In this document: one piece after another, positions 1 to 5,774 of the stretch
How positions within the stretch are numbered: position 1 is the stretch's first letter
Layout of the letters: every line of letters starts with the position of its first letter
Assembly: GCA_965364735.1 (NCBI GenBank)
Contig: CBDTYW010000146.1
Location: 1-9,447 of the forward strand
Origin: CBDTYW01 sp965364735
Lineage (GTDB): Bacteria > Actinomycetota > Nitriliruptoria > Nitriliruptorales > Nitriliruptoraceae
DNA: 9,447 nucleotides
Direction: 5' to 3'
The notes under the pieces: model-generated
The model's input: the letters and a program-made list of their open reading frames with translations, nothing else
Database searches by the model: none
Told to the model about the DNA's origin: nothing
Translations under genes and position numbers: made by a program

Positions 1-960
1 GAGCGCGACCAGGCCGAACGTCTCGGTCCGCGACGGGACCAGGACGACGTCGGCCTGACGGTAGAGCTCGGCGAGCTGTTCCTGCGGCTGGGCGGGCATG
101 AAGGTGACCGCGTCCTCGACGCCGAGGTCACGGGCGAGCTGGCGAAGCTGCGTCCGGCCGGTCCGTCCTTCCCCGGAACCTGACGTGTCGCCGACGACCA
201 CGAGGTGGGCGTCGGGCAACGAACGTCTGACCGCGGCGAGCGTGGAGATCGCCACGTCCGGTCCCTTGAGCGGCTGGAGCCGGCCGGCGAAGAGCAGCCG
301 TGGTCCGATCTCGTCGGCGTCGGCGTCGGCCACCTGAGCCGGGTGGAAGACGTCGAGGTCGACGCCGGCCGGGACGATCGAGATCCGCGCGCCGGACACG
401 CCGAAGTGGCTGTGCAGGAGCCGGGCCTCGTCACACGTCAGCCCGAGGATCCGGTCCGCGGCCATCGCGATGCGCCGCTCGGCGATGAGACGCAGCGGCG
501 GCTCGGGCGGGTCACCGGACGCCAGCACCGCGTTCTTCATCACGCCGTAGGTGTGGAAGGTCTGCACGAACGGGACGTCGTAGCGCGCCGCGAGACGACG
601 GGCGACCCAGCCGCTGAGCCAGTAGTGCGCGTGGATCAGGTCGTGCGTGCCTGCGGCCGGGTGCCGTTCGTAGTTCAGCATGAACTCGCAGAGGTGGCTG
701 ACGACGTCGCCCTTGTCCATCTGCTCCGTCCCGCCGGCCGCCAGCGTGTGCACGGTGAGGTTCGGCTCGACCTCGATCGTCGTTGGGCCGCTGTCGTCGG
801 CCCGCGTGAACAGGTCGACGTGCACGCCGCGCCTGGCGAGCCGCTCCGCGGTCCGCAGCACCACGACGTTCAGGCCGCCGCCGTCACCCTTGCCGGGCTG
901 CGCGAGCGGTGAGGTGTGCACCGACAGCACGGCGACGCGGCGTGGACGGATCGGATCCAC
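1..960 (-). CDS. mshA: GT4 glycosyltransferase, MshA-like (D-inositol-3-phosphate glycosyltransferase), 3' end cut by window
   Basis: The first 320 residues of a GT-B family-4 glycosyltransferase are present; the rest lies beyond base 1. MshA transfers GlcNAc from UDP-GlcNAc to 1D-myo-inositol 3-phosphate, the first step of mycothiol synthesis, in the cytoplasm. The N-terminus has the MshA pattern SVHTSPLAQPG (13-23) then GDGGGLN (25-31). Further matches are HAHYWLSG (110-117), QTFHTYG (133-139), PEPPLR (152-157), GRLQPLKGPD (226-235) and ETFGL (313-317), the start of the E-x7-E motif. Aligned from memory with Corynebacterium glutamicum MshA, K83, Y113, T137 and R157 match the inositol-phosphate pocket, and R227 and K232 the donor-phosphate residues. 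Start: GTG at 960 has GAGGAG five bases upstream; an upstream GTG at 987 is less likely. The gene begins 34 bases after the acyltransferase gene, so is probably co-transcribed. GT4 assignment is firm; a related GT4 acting on another acceptor is possible. Confidence 0.8.
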   Translation of the reverse strand, partial: MDPIRPRRVAVLSVHTSPLAQPGKGDGGGLNVVVLRTAERLARRGVHVDLFTRADDSGPTTIEVEPNLTVHTLAAGGTEQMDKGDVVSHLCEFMLNYERHPAAGTHDLIHAHYWLSGWVARRLAARYDVPFVQTFHTYGVMKNAVLASGDPPEPPLRLIAERRIAMAADRILGLTCDEARLLHSHFGVSGARISIVPAGVDLDVFHPAQVADADADEIGPRLLFAGRLQPLKGPDVAISTLAAVRRSLPDAHLVVVGDTSGSGEGRTGRTQLRQLARDLGVEDAVTFMPAQPQEQLAELYRQADVVLVPSRTETFGLVAL

Positions 961-994
961 CGCTGCTCCTCGCGTCGTCGCGCTCACCGTCGGG

Positions 995-2017
995 TCAGCC
1001 TGCGACGAGCCGGTGCTCGCGCATGGTCCGGTCGACGGCGCCGAACTGGTACTTGTAGGCCTCGTCGCCGCGGAGCAGATCGAAGACCGCGAGGTCCTCG
1101 TCGGTGGCCGCGCGGATCAGCTCGCCCACGATCACCATGCCCACGCCGAGACGTGCCAGCCCTTGGTCGAACGCCGAGTTGTAGAGCCCCCATTCCCCGT
1201 GCGCGACGAACGACACCGTCGCGGCGCCCGGAACGCCCGCCACGAGCAGCTCGTCGATGCGCAGCGTGCCGTCGGGGCCGAACTCGGCGACGAGCGCGCG
1301 GAACCAGCGCTGCATCTCGGGGCGACGGAAGAAGTCGCCCTTCTCCGTCGGGTCGGTCTGGGCAAGGGTCAGGAAGCGCTCGAGGGCAGCGTCGAGCTCG
1401 TTCGTCGGGACGCGGCGAAGCTCCAGCCCACCGGCGTCACGCGCGAGCTTGCGCGCCTTGCGCTTGAGCTCCTGCCGCTGCTTGCCGTCGAGGCGCTCGA
1501 GCCAGCCGTCGTGGCCGCCCGCCAGGTCCACCCGCGGGCAGACGTCGTCGAGCTCGCTCGCCACCACGGTGAAGCCGGCCCGGACGGCTGCAGCCACGAC
1601 GTCCGCGTCCCAGCCCGGAGCGTCATCGGTCGCGACGACGGCGCCACCGAGCACGATCTGATCGAGCTGCGGACCGTCGGAGGCGAGCGCCGCGAGCCAT
1701 GCTTCGAGGACCTCGACGCGGTCGTTCGGGGCGCAGACCGGTCCGAGGTAGTCGGTGACGTCGGATCCACCGCCGAACCGCAGGGTTCGCCCGTCGTCGT
1801 CGGTGGTCACGAGGGCGTCGACGACTCCGATGACGTCACCGTCACGCTCGACCAGCGCGGTGGATCGTTCGGCGTCACCGCCGAGCTCCGCGAACCAGAG
1901 ATCGAGGTAGCGCGGCTCGTGGAAGATCGACCCCAGCGGGTCGACGGCGACGAGGCGGTTCCATGCCGTGCGGTCGGCGTCTGCGACCGGACCGCCGACG
2001 AAACGCACGGTCGTCAT
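995..2017 (-). CDS. FemAB/GNAT-fold acyltransferase (Acetyltransf_6 / BioF2-like)
   Basis: A 340-residue protein of the GNAT-like family with an Acetyltransf_6 domain, related to FemAB aminoacyltransferases. Seen in the sequence: an N-terminal substrate half (FHEPRYLDLWF at 32-42, GGSDVTDYLGP at 83-93), a very basic helix typical of the family (QRQELKRKARKLARDA, 180-195), an acyl-binding half with LYNSAFD (278-284), and the family's end motif FDLLRGDEAYKYQFG (312-326). No signal peptide or membrane segment is seen, so it is cytoplasmic. The family modifies cell-envelope precursors, exopolysaccharides or small metabolites; the substrate here is unknown. Start: ATG at 2017, ten bases after the XRE stop. 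The frame stays open to 2158, but that extension would overlap the XRE gene and is Arg/Ser/Pro-rich, and the chosen start gives a normal family N-terminus. The ribosome site is weak, consistent with coupling to the XRE gene. Its position between a regulator and an MshA-like glycosyltransferase hints at thiol or envelope-glycan metabolism, but this is inference. Confidence 0.85.
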   Translation of the reverse strand: MTTVRFVGGPVADADRTAWNRLVAVDPLGSIFHEPRYLDLWFAELGGDAERSTALVERDGDVIGVVDALVTTDDDGRTLRFGGGSDVTDYLGPVCAPNDRVEVLEAWLAALASDGPQLDQIVLGGAVVATDDAPGWDADVVAAAVRAGFTVVASELDDVCPRVDLAGGHDGWLERLDGKQRQELKRKARKLARDAGGLELRRVPTNELDAALERFLTLAQTDPTEKGDFFRRPEMQRWFRALVAEFGPDGTLRIDELLVAGVPGAATVSFVAHGEWGLYNSAFDQGLARLGVGMVIVGELIRAATDEDLAVFDLLRGDEAYKYQFGAVDRTMREHRLVAG

Positions 2018-2027
2018 GCTGCGATGC

Positions 2028-2528
2028 TCACGAGGCGTCCTGCACGTCGTCCACCGAATCCACGTCATCCGGCGAGGAGTCGACGATCGCGGCGGCCGGC
2101 TCGGCGGCCGGCGGCTCAGCGACGTCACGGGCACCGGGAAGGATCGCCGCGACGACACGCTCGATCGGGTTGCGCGGGGCGGCCGCAGCAGCGCCGAGGT
2201 GCACGGCGTTCAGCTCGCGGAAGGTCCGGTACATCCGCGAGAGCGTCTGCCGCTGCTCGTCCGTGAGGTGCTCGTCGCGCATGATCGCGGTCTCGAGGTC
2301 CTCGTCGCCGTGTCGCTCCTCGAGGATCCCGGCCTTCACGTAGAGCGTCTCCGAGGAGATCTGCAGCGCCTTCGCGATCGCCTGCAGGATCTCGGCGGAC
2401 GGCTTGCGCAGGCCACGCTCGATCTGCGACAGGTACGGGTTCGAGACCCCGGCGATCTTGGAGAGCTTGCGCAGCGAAAGCTTCGCGCCCTCGCGCTGAT
2501 GCCGGATGTAGGCCCCCAGGTCATGCAT
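2028..2528 (-). CDS. XRE-family helix-turn-helix transcriptional regulator
   Basis: A 166-residue DNA-binding protein. A Cro/CI-type HTH fills the N-terminus (about 4-60), with LRKLSKIAGVSNPYLSQIERG (19-39) covering both HTH helices; LYVKAGILEE follows at 62-71. This arrangement matches a regulator widespread in Actinobacteria that, from memory, includes Mycobacterium tuberculosis Rv0474. After a charged helical stretch (75-112) the C-terminus is an Ala/Pro/Asp-rich acidic tail (133-166), probably disordered. No sensor domain is recognised, so the signal is unknown. Start: ATG at 2528 places the HTH at the very N-terminus and has GAGG eight bases upstream. An ATG at 2627 would add 33 low-complexity residues and lacks a ribosome site. 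The gene leads a tight trio with the acyltransferase (10-base gap) and the MshA-like gene, which it may control. Confidence 0.85.
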   Translation of the reverse strand: MHDLGAYIRHQREGAKLSLRKLSKIAGVSNPYLSQIERGLRKPSAEILQAIAKALQISSETLYVKAGILEERHGDEDLETAIMRDEHLTDEQRQTLSRMYRTFRELNAVHLGAAAAAPRNPIERVVAAILPGARDVAEPPAAEPAAAIVDSSPDDVDSVDDVQDAS

Positions 2529-2660
2529 CGGGGACGCCTCATCGACGTCGGCAGGCTGATCTTCAAGGTCGGCCACGGCGTGCTCCGGGACGGTCGGGAG
2601 GGAGCGCGGAGGTCGGACGGAGGGCATGCGACAGACCGCTGTACTCCTGCGCACGGTAGC

Positions 2661-2696
2661 AAGCAGCCCGCACGGTCGGGCTCGTGCGGCTGGCTT
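2661..2696 (-). terminator. Hairpin between asparaginase and XRE genes, possible terminator
   Basis: The arms CCGCACG (2668-2674) and CGTGCGG (2683-2689) pair perfectly across an 8-base loop. They extend outward through a 3-base mismatch to AAGC (2661-2664) with GCTT (2693-2696). The hairpin begins about 10 bases after the asparaginase stop, where a terminator for that gene is expected. There is no T-run on the minus strand, so it is not a classical intrinsic terminator; GC-rich actinobacterial terminators often lack one. It may separate the asparaginase transcript from the XRE trio. Confidence 0.4.
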
Positions 2697-2705
2697 CTCC
2701 GCGCG

Positions 2706-3689
2706 TCAGGCCGCGATCTCCGCGGCCCAGGTCCGCGCAGCCGCCCGGACGCCGGCTGCCGCACGGACGGTCCCGGCGTCACGTCCACCCCCCTGCGGTG
2801 CTCGCTCGCTCCACGCGCCTGTCTCCACGACGCCGAGCTCCTCGAGCACGGCGAGCGCCGCGGTCGCGGCCCCGCGCGGATGGCCGTCCTCGGCCTTGAC
2901 CCCGAGGCCCCAGGTCCCCGACGACGTCGTGAACGCCAGGCCGTAGACGCCCTCGGCACCGAGCTTCGCGACGACGCCGTGCTCGAGCATCGCGCTCTCG
3001 AAGCGCCCGACCCCACCGATGAGCCCGGGCCACGTCAGCCCTGCGCGCGCCACGGCGGCGTGTCCCGGCTCGTCGATGAGCAGGCGGAAGGCGTCGGCCA
3101 GGGTGCGCAGCGGCGCCGCGATCGCCGGCGCCCCGCACCCGTCGACGGCGATCGCGGTGACCTCGCCCAGCAGACCTCGCACGTGGTCGATGACGGGGCG
3201 TTGGAGCCGGCCGTCGATGGCGAGACGCTCCTCCTTGGGGATGCCCAGCGCGGCTCCGGTCACCGCGAACAACGCGTGCTTGCCGGAGCAGTTGTGCAGG
3301 ACGGGGCGCGGCGAGGACTCTTCACGGGCCGCGTCTCGGTCCGGCGGGCAGGTCAGCGCCGTCTCGTCCAGTCCGCCCCGTCGCAGCAGTGACCGGACCG
3401 CCGAGACATGGCGGGCCTCACCCCGATGCGACGCCCAGCTGATCGCGAGGTCCGACGAGTCGAGCCCGAGGTCCACGCCGGTATCGGCCAACAGATCCAG
3501 GCATGCGCGCGTCTGGAAGGGCTTGAGCGTCGAGCGCAGGTAGGTGACGCGATCCGGGTCGCCGAGCGCCAACGTCCGCCCTTCCGGGCCGACCAGGACG
3601 AGGTGGCCGTGGTGGCGTGACTCGACCCACGCGGTGCCCGTCACGACGTCGTCGCGCGTGAGCTCGGTCAACAGGGTCGGCGACAGCAC
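2706..3689 (-). CDS. L-asparaginase, Rhizobium etli type (PF06089, class 3)
   Basis: A 327-residue cytoplasmic enzyme predicted to hydrolyse L-asparagine to aspartate and ammonia. Family motifs are in order: RSTLKPFQ (52-59), SHRGE (87-91), HNCSGKH (132-138), DGCGAP (183-188), GGVGRFESAM (225-234) and KLGAEGVYG (242-250). Compared from memory with the R. etli ReAV structure, both Ser-Lys tandems (S53/K56 and S87/K242) and the metal-binding trio (C134, K137, C185) are kept, so it should be active. Length is normal. Start: GTG at 3689; a stop lies a short way upstream in frame, the N-terminus aligns with the family, and the ribosome site is weak. The C-terminal stretch from about 288 is Ala/Gly/Arg-rich and diverges from the usual ending. 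It follows the HD-GYP gene by 44 bases, so could share its transcript, but no functional link is evident. Confidence 0.93.
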   Translation of the reverse strand: MLSPTLLTELTRDDVVTGTAWVESRHHGHLVLVGPEGRTLALGDPDRVTYLRSTLKPFQTRACLDLLADTGVDLGLDSSDLAISWASHRGEARHVSAVRSLLRRGGLDETALTCPPDRDAAREESSPRPVLHNCSGKHALFAVTGAALGIPKEERLAIDGRLQRPVIDHVRGLLGEVTAIAVDGCGAPAIAAPLRTLADAFRLLIDEPGHAAVARAGLTWPGLIGGVGRFESAMLEHGVVAKLGAEGVYGLAFTTSSGTWGLGVKAEDGHPRGAATAALAVLEELGVVETGAWSERAPQGGGRDAGTVRAAAGVRAAARTWAAEIAA

Positions 3690-3733
3690 GGGGGCTCGCT
3701 GGTCGATGAGGACCGCGAGTCAACCACGCCTGC

Positions 3734-4471
3734 TCAGCGGACGAAGCTGAGCGAGTCGGCTTCCCCGGTCGCGTCGACCTGGAGCTCCTTGCAGAGGTTC
3801 AGGAAACAGGTCACGACCTCCGGGTCGAACTGCGTCCCGGATTGCCGGTCGATCTCCTCCATGGCCTGATGGACGCTCAGCCCCTTGCGATAGGGCCGGT
3901 CCGACGTCATCGCGTCGAAGGTGTCGATCACGGAGAAGATGCGCGCCCCGAGGTAGATCTCCTCGCCCGCCACCTTGTCCGGGTAGCCGCGGCCGTCCCA
4001 GCGCTCGTGATGCTGCTTGATGATGCCGATCGCGTCGCCCATGAACGTGATGGGCTTGACGAGCTGCGCCCCGACGGTCGGGTGGGTGCGCATGACGGCC
4101 CACTCGTCGTCTTCCAGCGGCCCGGGCTTGTTCAGGATCGCGTCCGGGATGAGCACCTTGCCGATGTCGTGCAGCAGGAACCCGTAGCCGACCGCTGCCT
4201 GGGCAGCGAGGTCCGGAGCCAGCCGCTGCGTGAGCTGCATGGCGTACTGGTAGGTGCGGTCGAGGTGGTCGCGGGTGTGGTGGTCCTTCTGCTCGCACAC
4301 GAAGGCGAGGGTCCGGATCACCCCGAGCTGCTGAGCCTGCAGCTCCCGGAGCGCGGCCCTGGCCTCGTCGCGCTGGACGCGCTCCTCGGCGACGATCGCG
4401 CGCACGTCCTGAGCGAAGATCAGCAGCTGCTGCTGCATGACCTCCAGGTCCTCCACCGAAGCGGGATCCAC
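3734..4471 (-). CDS. HD-GYP domain protein, predicted c-di-GMP phosphodiesterase
   Basis: A 245-residue cytoplasmic protein. Residues 5-48 form a charged, probably coiled-coil helix; an HD-GYP domain fills about 50-235. Catalytic landmarks are intact: H69, the HDIGK motif (101-105), H130, HHERWDGRGYP (154-164, with the GYP triad) and D183 in IDTFDAMTSDRPYR. HD-GYP enzymes hydrolyse cyclic di-GMP to pGpG or GMP. Most are fused to a receiver or sensor; this one lacks an input domain, but a stand-alone CheY-like receiver gene lies 90 bases upstream on the same strand and could supply the signal in trans, perhaps through the coiled coil. An RsiG-like c-di-GMP-binding protein precedes that. Start: GTG at 4471, with GAGG five bases upstream. 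Domain call is firm; activity is inferred from conserved residues. Confidence 0.93.
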   Translation of the reverse strand: MDPASVEDLEVMQQQLLIFAQDVRAIVAEERVQRDEARAALRELQAQQLGVIRTLAFVCEQKDHHTRDHLDRTYQYAMQLTQRLAPDLAAQAAVGYGFLLHDIGKVLIPDAILNKPGPLEDDEWAVMRTHPTVGAQLVKPITFMGDAIGIIKQHHERWDGRGYPDKVAGEEIYLGARIFSVIDTFDAMTSDRPYRKGLSVHQAMEEIDRQSGTQFDPEVVTCFLNLCKELQVDATGEADSLSFVR

Positions 4472-4503
4472 TCCACCCTCGTTGCTCCTGGACGCTCACG
4501 TCG

Positions 4504-4539
4504 GCGTCAGGCGATACGCACCTTTGCACATATCTTCAC
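4504..4539 (-). promoter_or_regulatory. Weak candidate promoter before the HD-GYP gene
   Basis: The 90-base gap between the receiver and HD-GYP genes has a locally AT-richer patch. On the minus strand GTGAAG (4539-4534) and TATCGC (4516-4511) are 17 bases apart and match the primary-sigma consensus at only three of six positions each. The predicted start would lie about 33 bases before the GTG. It would allow the HD-GYP gene to be transcribed apart from rsiG and the receiver gene. Confidence 0.2.
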
Positions 4540-4561
4540 CGCGTGCGGCCCAGACCGCGGC

Positions 4562-4930
4562 TCAGACAGCCAGGACGTCGCGGATCGTCGCGATCAGCTC
4601 CAGCGGCGAGAACGGCTTGGTCAGGTAGCCGGCCGCACCGCTCGCGATGGCGGTCTCGCGATCCTCGACGGTGTCGCTCGCCGTCAGCAGGATGACGCGC
4701 GTGGCTTCGGTGGCCGGTTCCGCGCGCAGCGCTGCGGCCAGCTCGAACCCGCTCAGGCCGGGCATCGTCAGGTCGGAGACGACCACGTCGTAGGCGTTCG
4801 CCCGCGCGAGCTCGAGGGCATCGTCGCCGCGTGTGGCGCGATCGACGTCGAACTCCTCGAGATCGAGGATCGTGGCGAGGATCTCCAGGGTCAGCGGATC
4901 GTCGTCGACGATCAGGACTCGTCCAGCCAC
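4562..4930 (-). CDS. Single-domain CheY-like response regulator
   Basis: A 122-residue stand-alone receiver domain with no output domain. The acidic pocket is D9-D10-D11 (VDDD), the phospho-acceptor is D53 (VVVSDLTMPG), T83 is in LLTAS, and the conserved Lys is K105 in TKPF; all switch residues are present. It should be phosphorylated by a histidine kinase, not encoded in this window, and act by protein contact. The HD-GYP protein encoded next, which lacks its own receiver, is the obvious candidate partner: receiver plus HD-GYP is a common fusion (RpfG type) and here the two parts are separate. Start: GTG at 4930 with AAGGA eight bases upstream. The 52-base gap to rsiG contains a small inverted repeat, GTCCG/CGGAC (4958-4974). 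Confidence 0.93.
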   Translation of the reverse strand: MAGRVLIVDDDPLTLEILATILDLEEFDVDRATRGDDALELARANAYDVVVSDLTMPGLSGFELAAALRAEPATEATRVILLTASDTVEDRETAIASGAAGYLTKPFSPLELIATIRDVLAV

Positions 4931-4982
4931 GCGTTGCGTCCTTGGGGTTCAGGTCAGGTCCGGGACGTTCGGACTCTACGTG

Positions 4983-5522
4983 TCAGATCCGTCGCGCGAG
5001 GATCTCCGACACATCAACTCCGTCGCTGAGGTAGCGGGCAGTCAGTGCGTTCTGGAGGGCATCGATCCGATCGAGCAGCGCGCGTCGCGTCTGCGAGAGC
5101 TGCTGCTCCTTCCCGACGAGCACCTGGACGAGCTCGCTGAGGTCGTCGTCGGTGCGCTCCTCGATGGCGGCGAGGGCGTCGTCGTTGACGACTCCGTCGA
5201 GCCAGCGACGCTGGCCCTGGGCCTCCGGTGGGACGAGGTAGTGCGTGACGCGACCAGATCCGGGGCCACGCGTGCCGCGGTCGGCGAGCACCTCGTGGAG
5301 GTGGTCGAGCACGTGCTCGGCGTTGTCGCCGCCGCGACGGCGAGCGACCTCGGCCTCCACGATGTCGATCTTGCCCTGCACGAGGCGACGCGCGTAGGAG
5401 ACGCCGGCCTCCTCGCGCTCACACTCGTCGCGCATCGTGCGGACCGCGGCGAGGTCGAGGTCGTCGACGCCCGAGAGGTAGTCGTCATCGAGGATGATGT
5501 CCATCCGGCGGCGCTTGTGCAT
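4983..5522 (-). CDS. rsiG: RsiG-like c-di-GMP-binding anti-sigma factor homologue
   Basis: A 179-residue, charged, mostly helical cytoplasmic protein. In Streptomyces, RsiG holds the sporulation sigma factor WhiG inactive when loaded with c-di-GMP; binding uses the signature E-x3-S-x2-R-x3-Q-x3-D on the helices of an antiparallel hairpin. Here helix 1 has a perfect copy (E38, S42, R45, Q49, D53) within REEAGVSYARRLVQGKID. Helix 2 has a second copy with one change (E139, S143, R146, L150 for Q, D154). The helices are joined by about 85 residues, including a Gly/Pro-rich stretch (83-102). The partner would be a WhiG/FliA-type sigma factor, not in this window. Start: ATG at 5522 with AGGA seven bases upstream; the frame runs open to 5612 but that extension is low-complexity. 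It leads a same-strand series with the receiver and HD-GYP genes. Identification rests on motif and architecture; sigma binding is inferred. Confidence 0.82.
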   Translation of the reverse strand: MHKRRRMDIILDDDYLSGVDDLDLAAVRTMRDECEREEAGVSYARRLVQGKIDIVEAEVARRRGGDNAEHVLDHLHEVLADRGTRGPGSGRVTHYLVPPEAQGQRRWLDGVVNDDALAAIEERTDDDLSELVQVLVGKEQQLSQTRRALLDRIDALQNALTARYLSDGVDVSEILARRI

Positions 5523-5774
5523 GGCGAGTTCCTGACGGTGACGCGAGGGCGAACCCACGCGCACCGTGGGTCCTGCGCAACCTGTCGGCCGACGCGCGGC
5601 CCACGTCAGCACTCCGCGCAGCGATTCCAGATCCTGTTCAGGTCAATCCGCCAACGTGCCGACACCGAGAAGACGGGTCCGTGCGTGACGGCGCGGCCTC
5701 GATCCCCCTCCCAGGGACGGGAGCGGGCCACCTCGGTGTCCGGTTGCGTCCCTCACGCACCGCTGTGGACCCTG
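5523..5774. promoter_or_regulatory. Divergent intergenic region between rsiG and the PATAN gene
   Basis: These 252 bases separate two divergent starts and should hold promoters for both. I see no convincing primary-sigma promoter pair on either strand. On the minus strand TTGACC (5645-5640) resembles a -35 box but has no well-spaced -10. On the plus strand GCCGACAC (5658-5665) matches six of eight bases of the sigma-28/WhiG -10 (GCCGATAA), but the expected TAAA about 15 bases upstream is absent. A perfect inverted repeat lies at 5553-5571, and a weaker CTCCC/GGGAG repeat at 5708-5723. Confidence 0.5.
5553..5571. repeat. Perfect 7-bp inverted repeat in the rsiG leader
   Basis: ACCCACG and CGTGGGT are exact reverse complements separated by the five bases CGCAC. 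The repeat ends 31 bases before the rsiG ATG, between the likely promoter and the ribosome site. It could be an operator or an RNA hairpin in the leader; the sequence alone does not decide. Confidence 0.6.

Noticed and set aside
680..2266. A 528-codon open frame on the plus strand, with similar long plus-strand frames at 205-912, 1968-3392 and 3842-5029
   Set aside because: They lie opposite clear minus-strand genes with recognised motifs, and their products are low-complexity Arg/Pro/Ala/Val-rich with no domain. High-GC codon use leaves the antisense frame free of stops.
3482..3489. GCCGATAC on the minus strand, seven of eight bases of a sigma-28 -10 box
   Set aside because: It lies inside the asparaginase coding sequence and has no TAAA at the right distance.
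4833..5774. A 314-residue N-terminal extension of the PATAN protein
   Set aside because: It is antisense to rsiG and the receiver gene, has no recognisable domain, and the PATAN domain begins exactly at the ATG at 5775.
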